64,000 nt of DNA, from the NCBI GenBank assembly GCA_016125045.1, contig WGML01000006.1, positions 62,001 to 126,000 on the forward strand. Direction: 5' to 3'. A program made the translations under genes and the position numbers. Shown here piece by piece: positions 9,125 to 17,077 of this stretch. The notes under the pieces are model-generated. The model saw nothing but the letters and a program-made list of their open reading frames with translations, made no database searches and was not told the origin of the DNA. Origin of the DNA: a bacterium. GTDB taxonomy: Bacteria > Pseudomonadota > Alphaproteobacteria > Caulobacterales > Hyphomonadaceae. The stretch's first letter is position 1. Each line of letters opens with the position of its first letter.

Positions 9125-10011
9125 ATGGAAACACTCAACGCGCTCGCCTCCGATCCCCTGCTGGTGAAGGTCGGGATCGTCATCGTCGTCATCATCGTCA
9201 CGGGCGTTCTGGTTCGCGCAATTCAGTACGCCGTCAGCCAAAGGGTCACGGATCTGACGTCCCGGTTCCGGATTCGCAGGGCGATCGGCTTCGTCGGGTA
9301 TGTGGTGGGCGGGCTGGCGATCATTGCGGCGATCGGAAACAGCTGGGGCCAGCTGACCGTCCTGTTCGGGGTCGCCGGGGCCGGCATCGCATTCGCCCTT
9401 CAGGAAGTGATCGTCAGCGTCGCAGGCTGGGCCGCCGTGGCGTTCGGCTCGTTCTACCGCGTCGGCGACCGGGTCAAGCTCGGCGGGATCACGGGTGATG
9501 TCATCGATATCGGAGTTCTCCGCACCACACTCATGGAAACGGGCGATTGGGTGTCGGGCGACCTCTACAACGGGCGCGTTGTCCGGGTGGCGAACTCCTT
9601 CGTTTTCAAAGAACCGGTGTTCAATTATTCGGCGGACTTCCGTTCCTTTGGGATGAGTTGAAACTTCCCGTCCGATACGATTGCGACTGGGAATCGGCGC
9701 GCACCATCTTCGAAACGGCGGCGCGCACGGTCACTTCAGAACTCGTTGGGCAGTCAGAGGATGGGTGGAAGCATTTCGTACAGAAATTCCAGGTGGAGAA
9801 AGCACGCGTCGATCCGCTCGTGACGATGGTGGTCACGGGCGACTGGATCGAGTTCACGATCCGCTACATCACTCACTTCCGCAGCCGGCGGATCACAAAG
9901 GATGCCATATCCACCCTGATCCTTAAGGAACTCGTCGCCCACGCCGACACGATCCAGCTGGGCGCCGCCACGCTGGAACTCGTGGGCCCCGTGAAACCTC
10001 CGTCCAGGTGA
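9125..10011 (+). pseudogene. MscS-type small-conductance mechanosensitive channel, frameshifted
   Basis: Residues 1-179 read as a normal MscS protein: an N-terminal membrane helix, the pore-lining GVAGAGIAFALQEVIVSVAG segment and the beta domain DRVKLGGITGDVIDIGVLRTT, up to VFNYSADF. The frame then shifts after base 9640 and stops at 9661 (TGA at 9659-9661). The +1 frame resumes exactly with PFLWDELKLPVRYDCDWESA and runs to 10011. Restoring one C in the run at 9640-9641 (TTCCG to TTCCCG) gives an intact protein of about 296 residues. It is either a real single-base deletion or a sequencing/assembly error. The ATG at 9125 is far from AGGAG at 9103-9107; an in-frame CTG at 9116 has better spacing. 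Confidence 0.85.
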
Positions 10012-10051
10012 CGGTACGCCCGCCGCCGACCGGGCCTCGGGCGGATGAGCC

Positions 10052-10303
10052 TCACGTCAGGTTGTTATGGCTGCCGTCGCACAGCGGTGACTTGCCCGTC
10101 GCCTTGCACGTGCAGAAAAACACACGCCCGGATTTCTCAGGCTTGAACTCCATCGGTTCAAACGCGGTCCCCTTGTGCGATCCATCGCAAAACGGCTGCG
10201 ACTTCGAGCGGCCGCAGGCGCACCACCAATAGCTCTGGCCCGCTTCGACCTCGACCGGAACCGGCTGGCGACCGCCGATCTCGCGCTTGTCCGATAGGCT
10301 CAT
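10052..10303 (-). CDS. Dual CDGSH iron-sulfur domain protein
   Basis: 83-residue soluble protein with two CDGSH (mitoNEET-type) motifs in tandem. The first has ligands Cys28, Cys30, Cys39 and His43; the second Cys64, Cys66, Cys75 and His79. Each should bind one 2Fe-2S cluster with 3Cys-1His ligation. Tandem small versions occur widely in bacteria; roles in electron transfer, redox sensing or cluster transfer are proposed for the family, but none is established here. It lies convergent with the MscS remnant and is probably its own transcription unit. Confidence 0.93.
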   Translation of the reverse strand: MSLSDKREIGGRQPVPVEVEAGQSYWWCACGRSKSQPFCDGSHKGTAFEPMEFKPEKSGRVFFCTCKATGKSPLCDGSHNNLT

Positions 10304-10390
10304 CCCTCAGCCTCCCTGGGAGCTTCCGTAAGGCCCTCACGATCAGCGATCCTGACGGGCGCGTAAACCCCCGCCGTCCTCACCGCCTCC

Positions 10391-10822
10391 TCAGGGCGTC
10401 ACGCCGGTGAGCACGTCCCGCAATTCTCCGAAACAATCTCCAGTGAGCGCGGTCCAGTCAGACGGGAATCCTTCATTGACGAAGGTCAGCTGCATGCGGC
10501 CCCAGGTCCTGCTTCGCGTTCCGTCCGGTGCGATGAGTTCCGCCTCGCAGGTCTGCTGGTCGTCCGTGCTGATCCAGTAGCCGGTGTAGGTGGATCGTCC
10601 GCCCATCGTGTCCGAGACCAGCCCTGGCAAATAGAAGCGCATGATCTTGTCGGCCGCGTTCGGGGCCACCGCCTTGAAGATCGCCGTATCCCCCGCCTCA
10701 GTCTCCCACTCGATCAACCCGATCCGGGAATTCCAGACCTCATCCGCCGAGGCGGACGCCAGCGCGGTCACGACCGAGAGCGCGGCCGCGACACACGCCA
10801 TTGCGAATTTCATGATGTTCAT
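10391..10822 (-). CDS. Hypothetical secreted protein
   Basis: I do not recognise a family. From the ATG at 10822 it has 143 residues with a clear Sec signal peptide (MKFAMACVAAALSVVTALASASA, possibly starting at the ATG at 10813), probably cleaved before DEVWNS. The mature part is about 115 residues, acidic, rich in beta-prone aromatic and threonine residues (STYTGYWISTDDQQTCEAEL), with two cysteines (in QQTCEAE and GDCFGE) that could form a periplasmic disulfide. No ribosome site is obvious. It sits downstream of the TerB gene on the same strand with an 89-base gap. Confidence 0.7.
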   Translation of the reverse strand: MNIMKFAMACVAAALSVVTALASASADEVWNSRIGLIEWETEAGDTAIFKAVAPNAADKIMRFYLPGLVSDTMGGRSTYTGYWISTDDQQTCEAELIAPDGTRSRTWGRMQLTFVNEGFPSDWTALTGDCFGELRDVLTGVTP

Positions 10823-10911
10823 CCCGGAAGTCATTGCGCCATCTGACGCTACTGTGTCGTCAGCGCAGCCTAGCGCCGATTGGCCCGCGAGGTCGATGCA
10901 TTATCCGCAGG

Positions 10912-11364
10912 TCATCCGCCGCGCATGGCTCGCTCGACCCGCTGGCGGGCGAACACCGACTCCCGCGGTTCGATGTGCAACATCTTCACGACTCGGCGGA
11001 TGAATTCGCTTTCCTCGTCCGCCTTGTTGTCATCTGACAACGCGATGCTCCATAGCGCTTCGATCACCGTGATCCGGTCCGCTTCAGAGAGATCGTTTCG
11101 GATGAGCGCCGTGAACCGATAGGCGTCAACCGACGCCTCATCCGCCGCCTCTCCGTCGATCCGCAACTTTCCGGCGGCGTCGTCATCGAGGGAAAAACGA
11201 TGCGCCAGGATCGCCTCGATCAGCCGGCGTTCCTCATCGCTGTAGTCATCGTCCGCCCGGGCCGCCCGCACCAGCAGAGCCGCGACCGCCACACGCGCAT
11301 CGCTCTCATGGATCGGCGTGCTGGAGGGGCCACCGTTCAGACGGGCGAGGAACGAGTTCAGCAT
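10912..11364 (-). CDS. TerB-family protein
   Basis: 150 residues, all-helical TerB fold. The two-repeat acidic pattern is visible: RAARADDDYSDEERRLIEAI in the first half and ALSDDNKADEESEFIRRVV in the second, the metal-binding acidic clusters of the family. TerB-like domains are linked to tellurite resistance and membrane stress in some bacteria, but stand-alone copies in alphaproteobacteria have no proven function. No other ter genes are present here. The ATG at 11364 opens the conserved N-terminus. Confidence 0.85.
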   Translation of the reverse strand: MLNSFLARLNGGPSSTPIHESDARVAVAALLVRAARADDDYSDEERRLIEAILAHRFSLDDDAAGKLRIDGEAADEASVDAYRFTALIRNDLSEADRITVIEALWSIALSDDNKADEESEFIRRVVKMLHIEPRESVFARQRVERAMRGG

Positions 11365-11517
11365 CTCGACAATTTAGCGAGCGTCATCGCGGTTGACCAC
11401 CGTCCGCGATGCCGCCTTGTCTGCTCCTCGCCGCAGACCACCCGGATCACGATGAGTCCATGCCGGTAGGCGCGCGGCGGCGCGATGTTTCGCCGGGCCG
11501 ACCGGCGAGGCGGCGCT

Positions 11518-11628
11518 TCAGCCCTTGCCTGCGGGTTTGGAGAATGGAGATGCGGCAGGCGCCGCCTTTGGCTTCTCTTTCTTGGGTTTGCGGATCTCCT
11601 TGTTCGATTTCTTCTGGCTCTTGGCCAT
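11518..11628 (-). CDS. Small, very basic conserved protein (36 residues)
   Basis: A short frame running ATG 11628 to TGA 11518 encodes a 36-residue protein beginning MAKSQKKSNKEIRKPKKEK and ending in SKPAGKG. Eleven or more lysines plus a proline/alanine tail make it strongly cationic. I recognise the MAKSQ...S(N)KEIRKPKK opening as a small conserved hypothetical protein found across Proteobacteria, usually 35-60 residues; no function is known to me. A nucleic-acid or ribosome association would fit the charge, but that is inference. An AGGGAT sequence lies about ten bases upstream. Its size makes it easy for gene callers to miss. Confidence 0.75.
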   Translation of the reverse strand: MAKSQKKSNKEIRKPKKEKPKAAPAASPFSKPAGKG

Positions 11629-11750
11629 GCTTGGGATCCCTGTTCACGAGTGCGATGTGCGCTTCTACACGCCTTGTCGCGGGGCGTTCGCACTTTCGGG
11701 CGGGACTTGCGATCCCTCAGATGACGCCGATCGCGAGGCTCACCGCCCGG

Positions 11751-12506
11751 TCAGGCTGCCAGTCGCGAGAGTTCACATCGATAAAGGTCGACGGCTTCCA
11801 ATCCCTTCGGCGTGATCGCATACACGCCCGTCCGCACGCGCCGGAACCAGCCATAATGGTCGTCCGCCATGATGCGTCGGGCTGTCGTCACCAGCGTTTC
11901 CTTTGCGACAATCGACGCCTTCGTCGGGCCGTGCGCGTGCAGATGGTTGAGACAGCGGAGCGCGTCCTGCCGGTAGGTGGTGATCAGGCCCTTGCGGGTC
12001 GCCCCGCCGCTGTTGGGATCGCCGACGCGCCGCGCGAACTCAAGCAGCAAGCGGTTTGTCTTCACGGCGGATTTTCGCGGCCGATAGGAGCCGGGATCGG
12101 CCAGAGCCGTCGCGATCCAGCGCCTGCAGTCCACCGTGATCAGCCCGAGGCCCAGCCTGCGACAGAGGATCAGGTTGTCGGCGACCGAAGCGGCGAACCG
12201 GCCGCCCGGAGCCTGTGGAACGGCGATATAGACAGCGTCGGAGATGCGGAGGCGCTCCACCGCCTGATGGAAGAGGGACAGAGAGAACCCTGTCTTGAGT
12301 TCGACGATGACCGGCGGCTCGTCACCGCGAAGGGCGACGACATCCGCCGCCCCGATCTCCCCTTTCACCTCATAGCCTTGCTGTTCAAGCAGCCGCTTTA
12401 CGGGTGTATAGAGGTCGGTTTCGGAAACCTTTGGTGCGGGCAAGGCGCGGTCCGTTTCGTCGTTTCGGCTGTCGTCGCGGGCGATCACACGGAGTTTCGA
12501 TCTCAT
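11751..12506 (-). CDS. DUF2161 protein, putative PD-(D/E)XK phosphodiesterase
   Basis: 251 residues. The N-terminal half has the PD-(D/E)XK nuclease-fold signature: ADVVALRGDEPPVIVELKTG supplies Asp55 and the Glu69-x-Lys71 pair, followed by Gln81 in FHQAVERL. The C-terminal 80 residues look like a winged helix (GWFRRVRTGVYAITPKGLEA). This matches the DUF2161 family annotated as putative phosphodiesterases; the true substrate, DNA or RNA, is not known. It starts 36 bases after the glyQ stop on the same strand and may be cotranscribed with glyQ. Confidence 0.82.
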   Translation of the reverse strand: MRSKLRVIARDDSRNDETDRALPAPKVSETDLYTPVKRLLEQQGYEVKGEIGAADVVALRGDEPPVIVELKTGFSLSLFHQAVERLRISDAVYIAVPQAPGGRFAASVADNLILCRRLGLGLITVDCRRWIATALADPGSYRPRKSAVKTNRLLLEFARRVGDPNSGGATRKGLITTYRQDALRCLNHLHAHGPTKASIVAKETLVTTARRIMADDHYGWFRRVRTGVYAITPKGLEAVDLYRCELSRLAA

Positions 12507-12543
12507 TCGTGAAGGCCCGGTTAGTCAGGCTCGCGGACCGACC

Positions 12544-13470
12544 TTAGGACGCAGACTGTTTCGCCCAGGCTTCGGCGGATCCCTTAGCGAGATCGCGCAC
12601 CCGGGCGATGAAGCTCTGGCGCTCGGTGGGGGAAATTACGCCGCGCGCATCCAGCAGGTTGAAGATGTGGCTGGCTTTCAGCGCCTGTTCATACGCCGGC
12701 AGCGGAAGCGGCGGCTGCAACGCCAGCAAGCGCCGCCCCGTCGCCTCGCAGTCCTGGAACCAACGCTGCAAGGCATCGGTGTCGGCGTGTTCGAAATTGT
12801 AGGCGGACTGCTGCTTCTCATTCTCGAGGAACACATCGCCATAGGTCAGCGGGTACTGGCTTTTCGGATCGTTGAACGGCAGATCGTAGACATTCTCGAC
12901 ACCGAAAACATACATCGCGAGCCGCTCCAGCCCGTAGGTGAGCTCCCCGGACACGGGATCGACATCTAGGCCGCCCACCTGCTGGAAATAGGTGAACTGG
13001 CTCACCTCCATGCCGTCGCACCAGACTTCCCATCCAAGGCCCCAGGCGCCGACCGTGGGGTTCTCCCAGTCGTCCTCCACAAACCGGATGTCGTGAACCA
13101 TGCGGTCGACGCCGATGCGCTCGAGACTTTGGAGATACAGGTCCTGAAGGTCGGGCGGGTTCGGCTTCAGGATGACCTGATATTGGTAGTAGTGCTGCAG
13201 GCGGTTGGGATTTTCGCCATAACGCCCGTCCTTCGGTCGGCGCGACGGCTGCGGATAGGCCGCATACCAGGGCTTCGGTCCGAGCGCGCGCAGCGTCGTC
13301 GCAGGATGGAGCGTCCCCGCGCCGACTTCCATGTCGTAGGGCTGGAGGATCGCACAGCCCTGCTCGGCCCAGAACCGCGACAGGGTGAGGATGATGTCCT
13401 GAAAGCAAGTCGGCGCGGCGACGACCCGCGTCTCTGCGCCTTGCGCCTTCTTTCCCCTCGCGGCCCTCAT
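12544..13470 (-). CDS. glyQ: Glycyl-tRNA synthetase alpha subunit
   Basis: 308 residues, the catalytic class II subunit that activates glycine with ATP. Diagnostic stretches are [40 protein letters not shown], and [19 protein letters not shown], followed by [19 protein letters not shown] (motif 3). An AGGGGA ribosome site nine bases before ATG 13470 supports the start. The preceding gene on this strand is a small membrane protein; the following gene is DUF2161, not glyS as is usual. Confidence 0.98.
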   Translation of the reverse strand: MRAARGKKAQGAETRVVAAPTCFQDIILTLSRFWAEQGCAILQPYDMEVGAGTLHPATTLRALGPKPWYAAYPQPSRRPKDGRYGENPNRLQHYYQYQVILKPNPPDLQDLYLQSLERIGVDRMVHDIRFVEDDWENPTVGAWGLGWEVWCDGMEVSQFTYFQQVGGLDVDPVSGELTYGLERLAMYVFGVENVYDLPFNDPKSQYPLTYGDVFLENEKQQSAYNFEHADTDALQRWFQDCEATGRRLLALQPPLPLPAYEQALKASHIFNLLDARGVISPTERQSFIARVRDLAKGSAEAWAKQSAS

Positions 13471-13588
13471 CGAATTTTCCCCTGATGTCCCACGTCAACT
13501 CTGCGTGCACCTCGGCGCAGAACCCTAGGCCTTCGACAAACAGGGCTTTGAGCGGTCATGCAAGCCCGCCTGGACATCCCTTGGGGGT

Positions 13589-13780
13589 TCAGTCCTTACG
13601 GTCGTTCCCGTCAGGCGTCTCCGAGCGCCGGCGGCGGTGATCGTCCAGACGCCGCACCACGGCTTCCTCCGCCGCGCGCTCGACCGAATCCCGGCGTTCT
13701 TCTCCGCGCCTACGCATGGCGGGTGAAACGAGAATCACGCCCGCGAGAATGACAAGCCCGATGAAAATGATCAAACCCAC
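13589..13780 (-). CDS. Small membrane protein of unknown function
   Basis: 63 residues: one N-terminal transmembrane helix (GLIIFIGLVILAGVILVS) followed by a highly charged cytoplasmic tail (RRRGEERRDSVERAAEEAVV) predicted to be helical. I know no family. It starts inside the last codons of the TrmN6-like gene (10-base overlap), which implies translational coupling, and ends 118 bases before glyQ. The overlap and hydrophobic start argue that it is a real gene. Confidence 0.6.
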   Translation of the reverse strand: MGLIIFIGLVILAGVILVSPAMRRRGEERRDSVERAAEEAVVRRLDDHRRRRSETPDGNDRKD

Positions 13781-14523
13781 GGCCGATCCTGCCTCCAGTC
13801 CAGTTCACCGCCCTCAAGCGCCGCGCGCGCCCTCTGCGTCAGCGGGCCACCTTCGGCTTCATGAAGCACCAGTCCCGTATATAGGGTGAGCGCGCCCTTT
13901 CGCAGCCCCTTTCGAGCGCGCACGAGGACGCGTTTCGCCGCTGCGCCCGGGCTCGGATGGATCGGAAGCACCTCGATCTCGCCCGTGCGCGGGTTCAGCA
14001 GCTCCAGAAGATCGCCGAGCGCCTGAGCCCGATGGATCAGCGTGACCCTCCCTCCCGGCTTCACCGCATGCAGCAGGAACAGCACCCAGCTCTTCAGCGA
14101 AACGCCCGCCACATACGCCGCAGCCTTCCCCTCTCCCGGCGGGCTCGTCGCCCCGGGCTGGAAGTAGGGCGGGTTGGCGAAGGCCTGATCCGCGGCATTC
14201 TCCGCGACGGCCCCGCGATCGGCGACATCGCCGGTTCGCACCTCGACCCGTCCGTCGAACCCGTTGAGCGCGATCCCCTCCTGCGCCAGACCAGCGAGGT
14301 CCGCGTCCTGTTCGATCCCGATCAGACGCGCATGGGCAAGCCGCGCCGCGGCGCACAGAAGCGCCGCGCCCGCTCCGCAACCGGCCTCGACCAGCACCTC
14401 CCCTTCGGCTGCGTGAAGCGACGCCGCCAGCATCACGGAATCCATGCCGGCGCGAAACCCCTTCGCCGGCTGGATGACCTGCACCCGCCCGGCCAGAAAG
14501 GCGTCAGTCGTCCGGGTCATCAT
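13771..14523 (-). CDS. tRNA1(Val) adenine-37 N6-methyltransferase-like SAM methyltransferase
   Basis: About 251 residues. The SAM-binding motif I is VLVEAGCGAGAALLCAA, the acidic turn LIGIEQDADL, and the catalytic NPPY motif FANPPYFQPG characterise N6-adenine or N5-glutamine methyltransferases. The overall pattern, with an N-terminal DAFLAGRVQVIQPAKGFRAG region, matches the TrmN6 (YfiC) group that modifies A37 of tRNA-Val; alphaproteobacterial orthologues are annotated this way without biochemical proof. The start is ATG 14523 or 14520, within the last 20 bases of the DUF2007 gene, so the two are probably coupled. Confidence 0.8.
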   Translation of the reverse strand: MMTRTTDAFLAGRVQVIQPAKGFRAGMDSVMLAASLHAAEGEVLVEAGCGAGAALLCAAARLAHARLIGIEQDADLAGLAQEGIALNGFDGRVEVRTGDVADRGAVAENAADQAFANPPYFQPGATSPPGEGKAAAYVAGVSLKSWVLFLLHAVKPGGRVTLIHRAQALGDLLELLNPRTGEIEVLPIHPSPGAAAKRVLVRARKGLRKGALTLYTGLVLHEAEGGPLTQRARAALEGGELDWRQDRPWV

Positions 14524-14749
14524 CAGCGACGTGATCAGCAGCCGCCGGCGCATCGAGCGCCAAGAGCGTCACCCTGGCGCGCGGCGCCATCTCATCCGGG
14601 ACGAGCACGCGGCGTGGGAAGGCCGAAATCGATCCCTCCACCGCCGCCACGAACCGGTCGGCGACGAAGGGCTCGCACCCTGCGTCCTCCAGCAGCGCCA
14701 GGGCATAACTCAGGCGCACCGGGTCATTTGTTCTGAGAACCTCGATCAT
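14504..14749 (-). CDS. DUF2007 putative signal-transducing protein
   Basis: 81 residues. MIEVLRTNDPVRLSYALALL followed by EDAGCEPFVAD is the standard DUF2007 opening, and the RRVLVPDEMAPRARVTLLAL stretch closes the small ferredoxin-like fold related to PII-type domains. The start at 14749 matches family members; the frame extends 13 codons further upstream without similarity. The gene sits between polyprenyl synthase (divergent) and the TrmN6-like methyltransferase, a conserved alphaproteobacterial arrangement. Function unknown. Confidence 0.88.
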   Translation of the reverse strand: MIEVLRTNDPVRLSYALALLEDAGCEPFVADRFVAAVEGSISAFPRRVLVPDEMAPRARVTLLALDAPAAADHVADDDPDD

Positions 14750-14946
14750 TGTCGCGACATCGTGACGCCGGGGCGGCGTGTGTTGCAAGGGCTATTTCTT
14801 GACCATGGTCTTTACGGCGGAATAACGTGGCGGGAAGACGCCTAATGAGCGAAGACATATTTCTTCGCGAGCAGAAACCTTGATGTTCCTGGACGCTGGC
14901 GATCCCGCGGTCACACGCCGGGCGTCCACGCGACAAGGGGAGTAAC

Positions 14947-15969
14947 GTGTCACTCCAGGCCGAAGTGCAGCACCTCCCGACCGCGGGTCAGACGCCGCTC
15001 CACCGGCTGTCGGACCTTCTGCGCGTTGAACTCCGCCAGGTTGAAACGCTGTTGAACGAGCGCGCCGCAAGCCCGGTTGCGACAATCCCTGATCTGTCAT
15101 CCTACCTGATCGCCGCCGGCGGCAAGCGGCTGCGACCGATCCTCACGCTCGCCTGCGCACGGGCGGTGGGCGGCCGGGCGGGCGCCGCCACCGCTAATCT
15201 CGCCGCGGCGGTCGAGTTTATCCACACCGCCACCCTGCTCCACGACGATGTCGTCGACGACAGTGAGCTGCGACGAGGCAAGGCCGCCGCCAAGAATCTC
15301 TGGGGCGCTTCCGCCAGCATTCTTGTGGGGGACTTCCTGTTCGCCCGCGCGTTCACGCTGATGGTCGAGACGCGCGACCTGCGTATTCTGGACATCCTGT
15401 CGCGCGCATCATGCGTCATCGCCGAGGGCGAGGTGCGCCAGCTCGCCGCGATCGGGCAGCCCGATCTCTCGCTTGAAGACTACATGGCCATCGTTGAAGC
15501 GAAGACAGCGGCGCTCTTCGAGGCCGCCACCCGAGCCGGTGCGCTGTCGGGCGGGTCGTCGGACGCCGCCGCCGACGCCATGGGCGAATATGGGCGCCGG
15601 CTCGGACGAGCGTTCCAGCTGGTCGACGACCTTCTCGACTATGGCGGGCTCACATCCGTCATCGGCAAATCGGTCGGCGATGACTTTCGCGAGGGCAAGG
15701 TCACCCTGCCCGTACTCATCGCGCGCGAGCGCGCGGACGCGGCCGGCCGCGTGTTCTGGGACCGCGCCATCACCGAACGCGGCCAGCGCGACGGAGATTT
15801 GTCACAGGCGATCCACCTCATCCGCGCAACCGGGGCCGGAGAGGCGACGCTCGAAGCCGCCCGAAGCGAGGCGGACGCCGCCAAAGCCGCTCTGGCGAAA
15901 GCCGCGGGCGGGGTGTTCGCGGCCGAACTCGCGGACCTCGCCGATTACTGCGTCGAGCGAATCCACTGA
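14947..15969 (+). CDS. Polyprenyl (octaprenyl/decaprenyl) diphosphate synthase
   Basis: 340 residues, trans-prenyltransferase that builds the long isoprenoid side chain of ubiquinone from farnesyl or geranyl diphosphate and IPP. The first aspartate-rich motif is LLHDDVVDDSELRRG and the second is FQLVDDLLDY; GGKRLRPILTLA binds the allylic pyrophosphate. There is no bulky residue block near the first DDxxD, in keeping with a long-chain product, but C8 versus C10 cannot be told from sequence alone. The start is GTG 14947 preceded by a GGGGAG site. It is divergent from DUF2007 and convergent with the WecA-like gene, whose stop is four bases away. Confidence 0.93.
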   Translation: MSLQAEVQHLPTAGQTPLHRLSDLLRVELRQVETLLNERAASPVATIPDLSSYLIAAGGKRLRPILTLACARAVGGRAGAATANLAAAVEFIHTATLLHDDVVDDSELRRGKAAAKNLWGASASILVGDFLFARAFTLMVETRDLRILDILSRASCVIAEGEVRQLAAIGQPDLSLEDYMAIVEAKTAALFEAATRAGALSGGSSDAAADAMGEYGRRLGRAFQLVDDLLDYGGLTSVIGKSVGDDFREGKVTLPVLIARERADAAGRVFWDRAITERGQRDGDLSQAIHLIRATGAGEATLEAARSEADAAKAALAKAAGGVFAAELADLADYCVERIH

Positions 15970-15973
15970 TCCG

Positions 15974-17008
15974 TCAGAGCGCGTAGCCCCGCGCCTCGGC
16001 CGATTTGCGGACCCGAAGATTCACATAGACCCCGACGGCCGTGACACCGAGGAAGGCGAGCAGCGGGACCCATCCGCCCGCGAGCGTTGCCACGATCGCG
16101 ATCGCCGCAGCGTTCAGCGCGCCGATCCAGTGAACGCTCGCGACGCCAGTGTGGCTGAGGCCGGCGCGCATCGCGATCTGGTAGACATGGTCCCGGTGCG
16201 CGGACATCACGTTTCGCCCCCGCCTCGCGCGCCAGACGACGGTCAGGATCACATCGACGAGAAAAGGCGCCGCAAGCGTCGGTGGAATCCAGAGCAGATC
16301 CGGACGCGCCTTCACGAGCGCGAGAGAGAGGGACGCAAACAACGCCCCGACGAACAGTGCACCGGCGTCGCCCGCGTAGAGCCGGCCAGGCACGTTCCAG
16401 AAGAGAAATCCACATAGCGCTCCGGCCGCAGCGGTCGACAGCAGCGCAATGTCCGGCAATCCGACGCTCAGTGCGACCACACCAAGCCCACCGCATGCGA
16501 TCGCCGCCGTACCCATCGCCAGCCCGTTCGCGCCATCCATGAAATTCACGGCGTTCACGACGACCAGCAGCCACAGCACCGAGCCCATCGCTCCGACGAC
16601 GACCGGCAACACCCAAACGATATCGGGCGCGGGGTGCATCTCGGCGACCACCAACCCTCCTCCCGCCGCCAAAAGCGCAATCCCGCCGAGCAGCGCGAGT
16701 TTCACGCCGGAAGCGATGTCCCGCGCGTCATCGAAGGCTCCCACCAGCATGGCGCAGAACGCGGCGACCGCGCTCACGACCACCCCCTCCGACGCTCGCC
16801 AATCGACAAAACCCGAACCGACAAGCGCCACCAGCACCGTCGCCGCGGCGAATCCGATCCCGCCGGAGGTCGGGACCGGCGCTTCCTGCACCTTGCGCAC
16901 CCCGTCCGGCGCGTCGCGCACGCCGAGTTCGATCACAGCCCGACACAGCGCCGCCGACAGCAGCACTGACGCCAGAACGCCAGGAATGAGGACAGCGACG
17001 GTTGACAT
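15974..17008 (-). CDS. WecA/WbpL-like polyprenyl-phosphate glycosyl-1-phosphate transferase
   Basis: 344 residues, about ten transmembrane helices, MraY/WecA superfamily. It should transfer a sugar-1-phosphate from a UDP-sugar to undecaprenyl phosphate on the cytoplasmic face, starting an O-antigen, capsule or other envelope glycan. Visible motifs are VGAFDDARD (Mg-binding aspartates), NAVNFMDGANGLA, LYAGDAGALFVGA and AHRDHVYQ. The HRxHxYQ form is closer to WbpL-type enzymes than to MraY. It lies at the end of the minus-strand run behind ispE (69-base gap), with no glycan cluster nearby, so the acceptor pathway is not defined. Confidence 0.88.
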   Translation of the reverse strand: MSTVAVLIPGVLASVLLSAALCRAVIELGVRDAPDGVRKVQEAPVPTSGGIGFAAATVLVALVGSGFVDWRASEGVVVSAVAAFCAMLVGAFDDARDIASGVKLALLGGIALLAAGGGLVVAEMHPAPDIVWVLPVVVGAMGSVLWLLVVVNAVNFMDGANGLAMGTAAIACGGLGVVALSVGLPDIALLSTAAAGALCGFLFWNVPGRLYAGDAGALFVGALFASLSLALVKARPDLLWIPPTLAAPFLVDVILTVVWRARRGRNVMSAHRDHVYQIAMRAGLSHTGVASVHWIGALNAAAIAIVATLAGGWVPLLAFLGVTAVGVYVNLRVRKSAEARGYAL

Positions 17009-17077
17009 GTCGCCCGCCTACACCGTCGCCGTTCCGGGACCAAGAGGTGTGCGCCGCGCCCGGCCAAACATCACGAT

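Noticed and set aside
9011-9241. Minus-strand frame encoding a run of eight aspartates
   Set aside because: It is the complement of the Ile/Val-rich first membrane helix of the MscS gene (repeated ATCGTC triplets), not a gene or a tandem repeat.
11447-11647. 66-codon minus-strand frame over the small basic protein
   Set aside because: Different frame from the conserved 36-residue MAKSQKK protein; no similarity or ribosome site.
6610-12506. Genomic island or mobile element between glyS and glyQ
   Set aside because: No integrase, transposase, tRNA site or flanking repeats seen, and base composition by eye equals that of the rest of the window.
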